NCBI GenBank assembly: GCA_014376445.1 | Contig: JACMRM010000265.1 | Span: 1-49,244, forward strand | Length of the DNA: 49,244 nucleotides | Origin: Bacteriovorax sp. | GTDB lineage: Bacteria; Bdellovibrionota; Bacteriovoracia; Bacteriovoracales; Bacteriovoracaceae | Reading direction: 5' to 3' | Shown here: positions 33,533 to 41,437 of the stretch, one piece after another | Layout: every line of letters starts with the position of its first letter | Position numbering within the stretch: position 1 is the first letter of the stretch | Translations under genes and position numbers: made by a program | Notes under the pieces: generated by a model | What the model was told of the DNA's origin: nothing | The model's database searches: none | What the model saw: only the letters and a program-made list of their open reading frames with translations

Positions 33533-34354
33533 ATGTTAAAAACTTTTCTTGCTCTATTTATTTTTATTAGCTCTGGCGTGTTATACGCCTGTCCCGGAGC
33601 CTCTTGTAAAACAGAAATCGAACTGAAGGTGAACCTTACTGAGAATGGATTTTCGATTCTTAAAAAAGTTTTCATGAAAAAGTTTGAGGGTGTTGAGTCC
33701 CAGCGATCTGACTACTACTTCGATATTTTCCAGAACTCTCATTATTTTTTAAAGACAGCAGAGCCTCCGATAAAACTTCGCTACATGTGGGATGGATCTA
33801 ACCTTATGTGGCAGACACAAAAAACGACAAAGACTGATGCACGCTCGATTTTTTCGCTGAAGACTACAGATTCGATTACAATGGATATCAAACACGACAA
33901 TAAAATTTTTGAAGAAGTTCAAAGTTATCAAGCGGCTCTTTCAAAGCTTGACCCATACGCACTGACGATTGCGACAGACATTCAAAATTCAATGAATGAT
34001 AATGGCGTTATTGATTTTGCCAGAACTCTTTGCACACAGTGTGCGAAAGACGCAAAATATTTCTCTACTCATATGAATACAAAAAACCGCGTGAAAATTA
34101 AGTTAAAACTCGACGATGACCAGTTCACTGTTCAATTGGGAGCTACAAATAACCGCGGTGTGATTTCTTATGAACTCGAAGCAGAAGTGAAAAAAAGCAC
34201 TGACCTCTACAAGAGTGCCGATCGCTTAAACGGCTGGCTTCAATCTATTGGATTCAATTCAACAAATATCGATATTTCAGTTCCGGTAGACCCGACTGAA
34301 ATCAGTGAAGGAGAGTTAAACAAACTCTTCGTGCTCGGTGTTCAGAATTTTTAA
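33533..34354 (+). CDS. Secreted CYTH-like protein
   Basis: This 273-aa protein has a signal peptide (residues 1-19) followed by C-P-G-A-S-C and then E-I-E-L-K, the ExExK signature of CYTH/triphosphate-tunnel proteins, with the family's early pattern (Y-Y-F-D-I-F, I-K-L-R-Y-M, W-Q-T-Q-K). Later E-L-E-A-E-V-K repeats an alternating acidic strand near residue 220. CYTH enzymes act on triphosphates (thiamine-triphosphatase, class IV adenylate cyclase, VTC). A secreted version is unusual, and the full set of basic tunnel residues was not verified. It is a separate gene with no clear Shine-Dalgarno. Confidence 0.6.
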   Translation: MLKTFLALFIFISSGVLYACPGASCKTEIELKVNLTENGFSILKKVFMKKFEGVESQRSDYYFDIFQNSHYFLKTAEPPIKLRYMWDGSNLMWQTQKTTKTDARSIFSLKTTDSITMDIKHDNKIFEEVQSYQAALSKLDPYALTIATDIQNSMNDNGVIDFARTLCTQCAKDAKYFSTHMNTKNRVKIKLKLDDDQFTVQLGATNNRGVISYELEAEVKKSTDLYKSADRLNGWLQSIGFNSTNIDISVPVDPTEISEGELNKLFVLGVQNF

Positions 34355-34655
34355 CTCTTCGGGTGAGTAGAGAAGGATTAACACGCAGAGTAAAAGGATC
34401 TATCTTCACAACATCATCCACTCTGATAGCTGATTTCTTCAAACGCGATTGATTTATCTTCCAGAACTACATCACAATAAAGCGAATTACCTATGACCAG
34501 TTTTCTATCAACTGGAGGAAAGATCATCAGGATTAATTTTAATGAAAACTTAGATATTTCTCGCAAAAAAAAGCTTTAAAAACTGCCAATTTTTTTCGGC
34601 TTTAAATAAAAATAGCGGCCGGGGGACCGCTATTAGATAAAATTTTAGCTTCTTA
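34355..34655. other. Intergenic stretch with possible gene relic
   Basis: There is no intact gene here. On the minus strand a 37-codon frame (34527 to 34414) reads M-I-F-P-P-V-D-R-K-L-V-I-G and continues sensibly, and a neighbouring frame continues for another 25 codons past its stop, as a frameshifted relic might. The right end holds the terminator at 34611-34634. Evidence is weak. Confidence 0.3.
34604..34634 (-). terminator. Terminator of the DksA-like gene
   Basis: Arms aatagcgg and ccgctatt (34611-34618 and 34627-34634) flank a GC-rich 8-base loop. Read leftward it is followed by a T-rich tract (34604-34610). It lies 21 bases beyond the DksA-like stop. Confidence 0.8.
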
Positions 34656-35105
34656 TTAATAATCTGAATTGCTTGCTAGAACTGTTTCCAGATCTGCAGC
34701 ATGAGCGCGAAGTGGAATAACATTTCCAAACCCTTTTCCGTGCGTGTGTGATCTTTTTTCGTAAAGAACCTGAGACTCACCTCTTTCTGATTCTTCTTTA
34801 CAAGCAATACATTCAGTCGCGACTGGTCTTGCACGAAGACGATTCGTTTCAATCTCTCCATCACACTCTTCACAAATTCCGAATGTACCATTCTTGATTT
34901 TAAAAAGAGCATTATCAATTTTCTTTAACATAAAATTTTGTCTTCCAAGAAGCTTTAGATCAAGTGCTCTCTGACGGTCTTCTTGAGAAAGATCGACTTC
35001 GTCACCTTTTTCATTTGTTGAATCGATCATCTTCATTTCGTTAAGAGTTGTCTTCTTAAGTTCAATAAAAAGATTTTCAAATTGCTTCATCATTTCACCG
35101 TTCAT
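34656..35105 (-). CDS. DksA/TraR-family zinc-finger protein
   Basis: This 149-aa protein has an N-terminal coiled coil (about 5-80) and a C-terminal C4 zinc finger (C-x2-C-x17-C-x2-C at about 85-110, reading I-C-E-E-C and E-C-I-A-C). DksA-type factors reach into the RNA polymerase secondary channel and work with ppGpp. The two aspartates at the coiled-coil tip of true DksA are not clearly present, so it may be a DksA paralogue. ATG 35105 is preceded by AGGAG; the frame extends to a TTG at 35132 without support. Monocistronic, with a terminator at 34604-34634. Confidence 0.9.
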   Translation of the reverse strand: MNGEMMKQFENLFIELKKTTLNEMKMIDSTNEKGDEVDLSQEDRQRALDLKLLGRQNFMLKKIDNALFKIKNGTFGICEECDGEIETNRLRARPVATECIACKEESERGESQVLYEKRSHTHGKGFGNVIPLRAHAADLETVLASNSDY

Positions 35106-35202
35106 AAATACTCCTGTAATAAACTTTTTCAATCCTTCGTAGTACTCGTGAAAAATCCTCTCTCACAAAACCACTCTTCCTGAGTGATTGGGATTCTATA
35201 AT

Positions 35203-35270
35203 GCATGGCCCATGCCAACTTAAAAGCTCTGATAATGCAAAAAAAAAGGGCCGTAGTGGCCCTTTATATG
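35203..35270 (+). ncRNA. Possible small RNA downstream of a TATAAT box
   Basis: A perfect TATAAT lies at 35197-35202, and a small palindrome (gcatgg/ccatgc) follows at 35203-35215. An 8-bp hairpin at 35245-35265 could end a transcript of about 60 bases. No good -35 box is seen and the hairpin's T-run is better for the other strand, so confidence is low. Confidence 0.2.
35241..35265 (-). terminator. Terminator of the leftward secreted-protein gene
   Basis: Arms aaagggcc and ggcccttt (35245-35252 and 35258-35265) flank a 5-base loop. Read leftward they are followed by a run of T, 32 bases past the stop of the gene at 35298-35753. Confidence 0.85.
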
Positions 35271-35297
35271 ATCCCTATCTAATTTTTGGAGTCTAAT

Positions 35298-35753
35298 TTA
35301 CTCTGCTGTAAGTGCAATATTGTCCAGACGTAAATGAATTTTATCACTTGCATCAGTATAGTATGTACTCTTAGTTTGTGATTGTGATGATTTATTTTGA
35401 AACGAACACTTCTTATAGTCTTTGTGATCTAAAAAATCTTCAAGATCTGTCATCGCTTGGTCGAAAGGAACTTCTTCATCAGGATAGAAACGCAAAACTC
35501 TCTTTATAGATGTCTTAACGTCAGATAGAACGTCATTCGCCGTTACATCTGTGCATTTTGATAAATCGGAAACATTAACTTTTTTATCTGTAAGTCTTGT
35601 TGAAACAGGAACGTCTTCAGCAACGTCGTACATAAACTGTGCAATCGTCGAAATGGCGTCTGAATCTTTGAATAAGTAAATCGTGCGTGCATGCGCAGCT
35701 GGTGCGGTTGTAGCGATGATTAAAGTAGTTAAAACAGAAAAGGCGTACTTCAT
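35298..35753 (-). CDS. Small secreted protein of unknown function
   Basis: This 151-aa protein has a clear signal peptide (residues 1-22, ending A-H-A) and a mature part of about 130 residues with two cysteines, mostly helical and acidic. No family is recognised. The ATG is preceded by AAGGAG. It is a single-gene unit with its own terminator, and a 605-bp region without an intact gene lies upstream. A periplasmic role is likely from the signal only. Confidence 0.75.
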   Translation of the reverse strand: MKYAFSVLTTLIIATTAPAAHARTIYLFKDSDAISTIAQFMYDVAEDVPVSTRLTDKKVNVSDLSKCTDVTANDVLSDVKTSIKRVLRFYPDEEVPFDQAMTDLEDFLDHKDYKKCSFQNKSSQSQTKSTYYTDASDKIHLRLDNIALTAE

Positions 35754-36358
35754 AAACTCTCCTTAGAGTGGATATGAAAGTACGCCTCCATTTTTAATAT
35801 GGTAAATAATATTTTTTCATAGTAGCTATCTAATTTTTAAATAGCAGTATGAGTCACTATTTCCTCGGCAGATTTGTTATCCTGACGGGGACCCTCTCGA
35901 GTTTCCGGAGGGGTGGGTTTAGGTCGATTAGAAGTTTATTGAGCCAAGATTTTAGTGCAGAGAGTGTGAAAATTCCTTTTTTACCAATCATTCTTTGATC
36001 TCTCATGTGTGTAGTCCCCTATAAAATGTTGATCTAAGCCATCCGTGCTTCTCTACTTGCATCTCCTCCATCCTAGACGAGACCAATCGATCAAAAATCC
36101 ATCCTAGATCTTTTCTCTTTCTTAATTATTACTAAAGCGAGATTCATGCCAAAAGTGGTCCTACGCAATTTCTAGAGGTTGGTCCTAAGGATACGCATAG
36201 TAATGCTTCGAAAGATGGGAAATGACACTGCCAAAAAGTAACCGATGAAAGTTTAAGGAGCGAGATGACACTGTCAGTATCCTAACATCACCTTGTAAAA
36301 ATTTCTAAAAACCAAACTCCAGATTTTTTCACGGCAGAGTGGAAAAACTTAATTAATT
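35754..36358. other. 605-bp region without an intact gene: repeats and relic
   Basis: No complete gene is found. A minus-strand frame without a start (36052 to 35857, about 64 codons) reads like protein (L-S-A-L-K-S-W-L-N-K-L-L-I-D-L-N-P-P-L). Two near-identical direct repeats occur at 36219-36233 and 36262-36276 (13 of 15 bases, core atgacactg), and ggtccta recurs at 36157 and 36181 with tacgca after each. Composition near 35885-35925 is locally GC-rich and unlike the surroundings. It may be the remains of a mobile element or a regulatory island. Confidence 0.4.
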
Positions 36359-36787
36359 TCAGACGTACGTTTCGGAAGAGTCTTTGTTAATGATTAATTG
36401 TCCTTTATCGATTTTTTCACGCACAACAATCATAATCCTTTCCTGGGCCTCTTCAACTTTGTTGGCAAGTTGAGGGGGTCCCATGAGGATCTCTTCCATC
36501 TCCTGGCGCATTCCACGCGGAGAATTTTTCAAGATGTGATCCTTTAATTCCGGACTCGCAATTCTAAGAGCTAGCCCCATATCAGGAATTTTTATTGATC
36601 TTAAAAGTTCGATCATCATCATCGGTGTGACATATTGAAGGTCATCAAACGTGTACATACTTTTATGAAGAACTTCGGCCATCTTCGGATCTTTTTTAGA
36701 AATGGTTTCGAGCACAGCTTCGCGCGCCGATTTCGAAAGTCCCGCCAGCATTTTCGCTGCTGCCTTTACTCCACCTTGAAATTTCAT
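36359..36787 (-). CDS. Solitary FliG C-terminal-like protein
   Basis: This 142-aa protein resembles the middle-to-C-terminal part of flagellar motor switch protein FliG: F-D-D-L, the helical L-R-S-I segment, A-L-R-I-A, I-L-K-N-S-P-R-G-M-R-Q-E-M-E-E-I and the final V-E-E-A-Q-E-R-I-x-x-x-V-R-E-K. A true FliG is about 330 aa. A good Shine-Dalgarno (AGGAGAG) precedes the ATG. It is close to hldD (20 bases) but in the same direction, with no flagellar neighbours. It may have a non-motor use or a partner role at the switch. Confidence 0.7.
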   Translation of the reverse strand: MKFQGGVKAAAKMLAGLSKSAREAVLETISKKDPKMAEVLHKSMYTFDDLQYVTPMMMIELLRSIKIPDMGLALRIASPELKDHILKNSPRGMRQEMEEILMGPPQLANKVEEAQERIMIVVREKIDKGQLIINKDSSETYV

Positions 36788-36807
36788 AAGACTCTCTCCT
36801 TAGCAGT

Positions 36808-37785
36808 TTAGCAGTGTGGATTTTCTTTCATCAGATGCGACTGCACGTAATCGAAGACACCGTCTTCTAAACTTGAAAACTCAAAACCTGGAAGTGCTTT
36901 GTGAAATTTTTCCATGTCGGCCTGAGTGTAGTACTGATACTGGCCTCGGATGGATTCCGGCATGTCGATGAATTCGATTTTCGGAGCAGCTCCCATCGCC
37001 TTAAAAGTCGCATTGATTAAATCGAGGAAGCTTCTCGCCTTTCCTGTTCCTAAATTATAAATCCCTGAGTGTATACTTTTTTCCGGATCAGCGAGCTCAA
37101 TCATCACACGTACAACATCTTTAACGTAGATGAAGTCGCGCAGCTGCTCACCGTCTTTATACTCAGGTCTGTGAGACTTAAAAAGCTTTACAGGTGTCTT
37201 CGCTTTAATCTGCTCAAAAGATTTATGCACCATCGAGCGCATGTCTTCTTTATGATATTCATTTGGTCCATAGACGTTAAAGAATTTCAAACCAAACCAG
37301 TGATCCGGTTTTTTTTCTTCTCTTAAAATCCATTCATCGACCAGCTGCTTTGAGTACCCATAAGGATTCATCGGCATCAATTCATCAACCAGGTCGTGGG
37401 AGTCGCTGTAGCCGTTTTCTCCGTTTCCGTAAGTGGCCGCAGAACTCGCATAAATGAAGGGGATATTTTTTGTGGCCGCAAAACGAAACAATGCCTGTGT
37501 GTAAGAAACATTATTCTTCATCAGAAAGTCCATATTTTTTTCTGTCGTCGCTGAACTCGCGCCCATATGAAACACCAGGTCCGCTTCCGCGATCAGATCA
37601 TCGTATTCACCGGAAAATAATTCGTCAGCATGAATGTACTCAAGATATTTTATTCCTCGAAGATTTTTCCATTTGCTGCCCTCTTCAAGCTTGTCGACGA
37701 TGACTAAATCAGTGTGGCCTAAAACATTTAATTGTTTTGCGAGAACACTTCCGATAAACCCTGCACCACCAGTGATTAGAATCAT
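36808..37785 (-). CDS. hldD: ADP-L-glycero-D-manno-heptose 6-epimerase
   Basis: This enzyme makes the L-glycero-D-manno-heptose precursor of the LPS inner core by epimerising ADP-heptose at C6. The 325-aa extended SDR has G-G-A-G-F-I-G-S (NADP-binding), A-S-S-A-A-T-Y-G with the catalytic Ser/Tyr region and Y-G-Y-S-K, and the typical S-K-W-x-N-L segment and D-F-I-Y-V-K-D-V. The ATG overlaps the preceding stop (ATGA), with AGAGG upstream; a GTG at 37791 is a less likely start. It is the last gene of the tatC - membrane protein - hldD run. Confidence 0.93.
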   Translation of the reverse strand: MILITGGAGFIGSVLAKQLNVLGHTDLVIVDKLEEGSKWKNLRGIKYLEYIHADELFSGEYDDLIAEADLVFHMGASSATTEKNMDFLMKNNVSYTQALFRFAATKNIPFIYASSAATYGNGENGYSDSHDLVDELMPMNPYGYSKQLVDEWILREEKKPDHWFGLKFFNVYGPNEYHKEDMRSMVHKSFEQIKAKTPVKLFKSHRPEYKDGEQLRDFIYVKDVVRVMIELADPEKSIHSGIYNLGTGKARSFLDLINATFKAMGAAPKIEFIDMPESIRGQYQYYTQADMEKFHKALPGFEFSSLEDGVFDYVQSHLMKENPHC

Positions 37786-38279
37786 GCACACACCTCTTGG
37801 GATTTCACACGGTCGAATAAAACTTTCCCGCCAAAAACTAAAAGGACAATAAGTTTTGTCGTATCGAGATAACGGTAAAGATTGTGATACTGAGCGTGCC
37901 TGCTTTGTAAAATGGCATACATCGGGTCAGAAACAAGAGTCTGGTGAATTTCATAAGTTGTATTGGTGATCATCGGAGTCATGTAGAACTTGTACACCAG
38001 AGATAAAATAAAAAGAGGTATCGCAAAATAAAACCATTTGCCGTTGCAGTATGTTCTCCAGTTGGCATATGAGCCGGCCAGAACCAAAACAGCGAAAACA
38101 ATTTCGAAAGCATTGAAGCGGCCGAAAACTGTCATGCCGATTTTTCCGGCATCGACGATGCTTGATGAATTTCTAAACACTGTCGGAATCGTTACGATAT
38201 CAACCAGCACAGTCATGAGAAACCATGCTGTAATAAAAGGCAGAACCATTTCAACAGAAACTTTTTTTAGTGTATTCAT
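37782..38279 (-). CDS. Four-helix membrane protein, unknown function (DUF4149-like)
   Basis: This 165-aa protein has about four membrane helices, a Trp/Phe-rich first helix, and a loop with N-T-T-Y-E-I-H-Q and conserved His/Arg residues between helices 3 and 4. It resembles small membrane families such as DUF4149, unconfirmed. ATG 38279 has AAGGTGA just upstream and overlaps the tatC stop (ATGA); the longer frame to 38336 lies inside tatC and is not supported. It sits between tatC and hldD with overlaps on both sides, so it is part of one operon. Confidence 0.72.
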   Translation of the reverse strand: MNTLKKVSVEMVLPFITAWFLMTVLVDIVTIPTVFRNSSSIVDAGKIGMTVFGRFNAFEIVFAVLVLAGSYANWRTYCNGKWFYFAIPLFILSLVYKFYMTPMITNTTYEIHQTLVSDPMYAILQSRHAQYHNLYRYLDTTKLIVLLVFGGKVLFDRVKSQEVCA

Positions 38280-39034
38280 TTTTTCACCTTTTGATCTTTC
38301 ATATGAACGCGTTGAAGGTACGGGTGAACAATCCATGCAACCAGTAAAACTCCGACTTCAAAAAGAATACAGCACGGAATCCATACCGAGAGCATCGAGA
38401 TGACATCCGGTGGAGAAAATATCGCTGCAAAGATTGAGAGGCCTACGTAGACATAACGACGCATGCCTCGAAGAGACTGCTTCGTCACGATTCCCATGAA
38501 TCCTAAAATGAGAAGAATATTGGGAACCTGAAAAATAAATCCTAAAAATAAAAGAATCTGGCTTGAAGTCTGGATGTAGTCGCGAAGGTTGATGTTCGCC
38601 TGAATATCTTTCGCTCCAACACTGGATAAAAAAGTGAAGACGAAAGGAAAAGCGATGTAGTAACCGAAGGCCATGCCGGATAAAAATAAAATCCACCCCA
38701 AAACCATGAAAGGTTTTACTGCGCGCACTTCGTGATCGTGAAGCCCCGGTCTGATAAAACTCCAGATCTGGTAAAACCAGAACGGTGAAGAAATCATAAT
38801 GGCCCACCAGATTGAAACATCAACCTGCACCCACGCTTTCTCAAAAATACTATGGTAAACAAGAACTCCTGCTTTGGTGTCGTGAAGAGACTGTCTGATC
38901 GGCAGAAGAAGATACTCGGTGATATCATCGACAAAATACGTCGCCAATGCGAACGCAATCACTAAAATCCACACAATTTTCATGATCACTTTGCGTAGAT
39001 CTTCTATGTGTTCCCAAAAACTCATTTCTTTCAA
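38276..39034 (-). CDS. tatC: Sec-independent protein translocase TatC
   Basis: TatC is the receptor of the twin-arginine pathway, which exports folded proteins; the HiPIP at 1.2-1.5 kb is a likely client. The 252-aa protein has six membrane helices, the N-terminal H-I-x-D-L-R motif, the F-I-R-P-G-L segment of the first periplasmic loop region, and the conserved F-x-F-Q-V-P. No tatA/B gene is adjacent. The downstream membrane-protein gene starts in its stop codon. Identification is firm. Confidence 0.95.
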   Translation of the reverse strand: MKEMSFWEHIEDLRKVIMKIVWILVIAFALATYFVDDITEYLLLPIRQSLHDTKAGVLVYHSIFEKAWVQVDVSIWWAIMISSPFWFYQIWSFIRPGLHDHEVRAVKPFMVLGWILFLSGMAFGYYIAFPFVFTFLSSVGAKDIQANINLRDYIQTSSQILLFLGFIFQVPNILLILGFMGIVTKQSLRGMRRYVYVGLSIFAAIFSPPDVISMLSVWIPCCILFEVGVLLVAWIVHPYLQRVHMKDQKVKK

Positions 39035-39120
39035 AGTATGCTCACTCGTGTTTCTTGCAATCTATAGCTAGAACTATATACTTAGAGCTAATAATTGTAA
39101 AAATTTGTTGGAACATTCTC

Positions 39121-39771
39121 ATGCTAAAAAACTTTTCGGTTCTTCTAATCCTGATTGCCATTATCGGGTATAGTGCAGAGATTTTCGCTGCTCCGAACTT
39201 ATTGTTACGATGCTTAGCAAAAGAAGAAGAGAAACTAAATAAGAGAAACACTCAGAACGCTCTCTATCGATTGAACCAGGAATTCGTCAATGAACTTGCG
39301 AGCTCCAATGATATCATGCTTAAGAAAACTTACGTTGATGAAATCTGCAACTCGCGCACCTACTCGCCTTCAGTCGGCCTCCTTCGCCTGCTTTTAATGA
39401 AAGAGCATGAGCTCTACGATCTTTCATTGAGCGGTGTGGATATCAGTATGCGTCCTTTTAAAATGGGCTACATCAATGAGTTCCAGAAACAGGTTCCGAG
39501 AATGTTCATTCAGTATTTATCAGGACTGCAAAGTGAAATGGCAACACCTGACTGCCTGGAAAAAAATATCAGGGAGCTTGAAGGCTTCAACGAAAAAATA
39601 AAATACCTGGAAGAAGAGCTATCAACTCACCAGCTAATTACACAAAAAAATAAAATCAATACAATTTTTTTGAAGCTGAAAAATTTCAATGAATATAAAG
39701 CGAAATGTTTAGCTGAAGCGAAAAATTCAGGCAAGTTCAAGCTTAAGAAAAAACAAAACGCCCATCTCTGA
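39121..39771 (+). CDS. Secreted helical protein of unknown function
   Basis: This 216-aa protein has a signal peptide (about 1-22, ending I-F-A-A) and a mainly helical mature part with four cysteines. The frame extends to an ATG at 39055, but ATG 39121 starts the signal peptide properly. No family is recognised. Its last 45 bases overlap, tail to tail, the end of the NifU-like gene on the other strand. No terminator is apparent in the overlap. Confidence 0.7.
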   Translation: MLKNFSVLLILIAIIGYSAEIFAAPNLLLRCLAKEEEKLNKRNTQNALYRLNQEFVNELASSNDIMLKKTYVDEICNSRTYSPSVGLLRLLLMKEHELYDLSLSGVDISMRPFKMGYINEFQKQVPRMFIQYLSGLQSEMATPDCLEKNIRELEGFNEKIKYLEEELSTHQLITQKNKINTIFLKLKNFNEYKAKCLAEAKNSGKFKLKKKQNAHL

Positions 39772-40530
39772 TTTTAAGTAATCACTCAAAGCATGTAGAA
39801 GGCCGCTGGTAATTTTCTCGTTAGTAGAATTAATTTTTACGGTTAAATGATGCCCTTCGATCGCGGTAAATTCAATTTCAAACTGCCCTGTAATCTTCTC
39901 TCTTCCCATCCATGTGTTTTTTAATTCATCGAGTTTGATGATGAGTGGTCCTGGATACATTCCAGCGACCTTAATCCAGTTTCCTTTGTCATCGAAGCGT
40001 GACTTCGAATGGTCAAGGCCTTTGATCAATCCGTTTTCAGCACGGGTTTTTATGATGAGTTTTTCAATCGCTGGTCTGCATGTTCCGCAAGCGCTTGAGG
40101 CCATGGTTTCCTGAATCAGTGTTTTTAATTCAAAGTCTTTATTCGCGAGAACTTTTTTAACGATGTCTTTTTTTGTGACAGAAAAACACAAGCATAAAAG
40201 ATCAGTCTGTTCTTTTAAAAAACCGCCTTCACCCGTGTATGAAACGAGAGACTCGCGCAGAAGCCACAGGCCTTTGGGCATGATCGGTTTTTCGCCATTG
40301 GGAAGTTTTGTTTCAAGGGCAAATGTATTGCGCTTGAGTGATTTCAATTCTTCAATCGTTTTTCCGATGACAGAAAGACGAAGCTCTTCCAGCTCCATTT
40401 TATAATATGAAGCTTTAGGGCCGTCGAAAAAAAAATCTTTGATGATGTCTGATTTAGGATCGATGTCGAGAAAGAGAGAGACTTCGGATGACGCCGCTTT
40501 GGCATTAAAAAAGGCAGTCGACTCCATCAT
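39727..40530 (-). CDS. NifU-like protein with BFD-type [2Fe-2S] domain
   Basis: This 267-aa protein has a degenerate IscU/NifU-like N-terminal region (about 1-130) without the usual scaffold cysteines. A BFD-like 2Fe-2S domain (about 135-195) follows with C-L-C at its start and S-A-C-G-T-C-R-P. The C-terminal region (about 200-267) has a NifU-like fold pattern but no cysteines. The cysteine pattern (C-x-C-x31-33-C-x2-C) suits one [2Fe-2S] cluster, suggesting an electron-transfer or cluster-handling role. It lies 5 bases after the methionine aminopeptidase gene on the same strand, so they form an operon. NifU-like identity is moderate. Confidence 0.75.
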   Translation of the reverse strand: MMESTAFFNAKAASSEVSLFLDIDPKSDIIKDFFFDGPKASYYKMELEELRLSVIGKTIEELKSLKRNTFALETKLPNGEKPIMPKGLWLLRESLVSYTGEGGFLKEQTDLLCLCFSVTKKDIVKKVLANKDFELKTLIQETMASSACGTCRPAIEKLIIKTRAENGLIKGLDHSKSRFDDKGNWIKVAGMYPGPLIIKLDELKNTWMGREKITGQFEIEFTAIEGHHLTVKINSTNEKITSGLLHALSDYLKSEMGVLFFLKLELA

Positions 40531-40535
40531 AATTA

Positions 40536-41300
40536 TTATCTTGGTTCGTCAGATCTTAACGTTAAAATTTCATGACCATCCGGAGTCACAAGAATTGTGT
40601 GCTCGAATTGCGCCGACCATTTTTTATCTCTCGTTACAACTGTCCAGCCGTCTTTTAAAACACGCCCTTCTTTTTTTCCAAGGTTGATCATGGGCTCGAT
40701 TGTAAAAGTCATTCCCGGCTTCATTTCCGGGCCTGTTCCTTTTTTCCCGACGTGAACCACTTGTGGGGCCTCGTGGAATTCACGGCCGATACCGTGGCCG
40801 CAATAATCTTCAACAACACTATAACCGTATCCATGAGCAAGCTCTTGAATCACAGCACCGATGTCACCGATACGTCCGCCTGGGCGAACAATTTTTATAG
40901 CCTCGCGTGTACATTCGTACGTGACTTGTACTAATTTTTTTACTTCGTCAGAAACGGATCCCACAAGAAAGGTTTTGTTAGTATCACCGTGGAACTTGTT
41001 CAAATACGTTGTAACATCAATATTTAGGATGTCTCCGTCCTTCACAAATTCATCATCGCGAGGAATTCCGTGGCAAATAATTTCGTTTAAGGATGTACAA
41101 ACTGATTTCGGGAATCCATGATAATTAAGACACGAAGGATAGGCACCATTTGCGACAATGAAGTCATGACATAGCTTATCTAGATGGCCAGTACTTACAC
41201 CCGGAACCACGAAGGGACCGATGTATTCTAAAGTCTGCGCCGCTAGCTTACTAGTCGCTCTCATCAATTCAATTTCGCGCGCCGATTTAATGGTAATCAT
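40536..41300 (-). CDS. map: Methionine aminopeptidase, type I
   Basis: This enzyme removes the initiator methionine from new proteins. The 254-aa sequence has the dinuclear metal ligands D (D-I-L-N-I-D-V), D (D-T-N-K), H (G-H-G-I-G), E (T-I-E-P) and E (Q-F-E-H-T), and the conserved N-G-A-x-P-S-x-x-x-Y. The length is typical of type I enzymes. ATG 41300 is preceded by a weak GGAAT-like site. It is upstream of the NifU-like gene. Confidence 0.95.
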   Translation of the reverse strand: MITIKSAREIELMRATSKLAAQTLEYIGPFVVPGVSTGHLDKLCHDFIVANGAYPSCLNYHGFPKSVCTSLNEIICHGIPRDDEFVKDGDILNIDVTTYLNKFHGDTNKTFLVGSVSDEVKKLVQVTYECTREAIKIVRPGGRIGDIGAVIQELAHGYGYSVVEDYCGHGIGREFHEAPQVVHVGKKGTGPEMKPGMTFTIEPMINLGKKEGRVLKDGWTVVTRDKKWSAQFEHTILVTPDGHEILTLRSDEPR

Positions 41301-41437
41301 AATTAAATTCCTGTTGATGTCCTAAAAGTGTCTAAACGTTAGACAAACTTTTGAATAATTTTCACTCCACACATTGATGCGTGGAGTAAACTCATGGATC
41401 TGGTAATATTTCAATATATTGCCCGTTTGGAGACCCG

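Noticed and set aside
35197-35202. Perfect TATAAT as a promoter
   Set aside because: Common by chance in AT-rich DNA and lacks a recognisable -35 box; kept only as a low-confidence RNA candidate.
35885-35925. GC-rich patch as a structured RNA
   Set aside because: Only a 5-bp stem with bulge can be drawn by eye (ccctc/gaggg); not enough to call an RNA.
38358-38807. 149-aa minus-strand ORF within tatC
   Set aside because: Different frame of the same strand as an unmistakable tatC; Arg/Ser/His/Phe-rich shadow.
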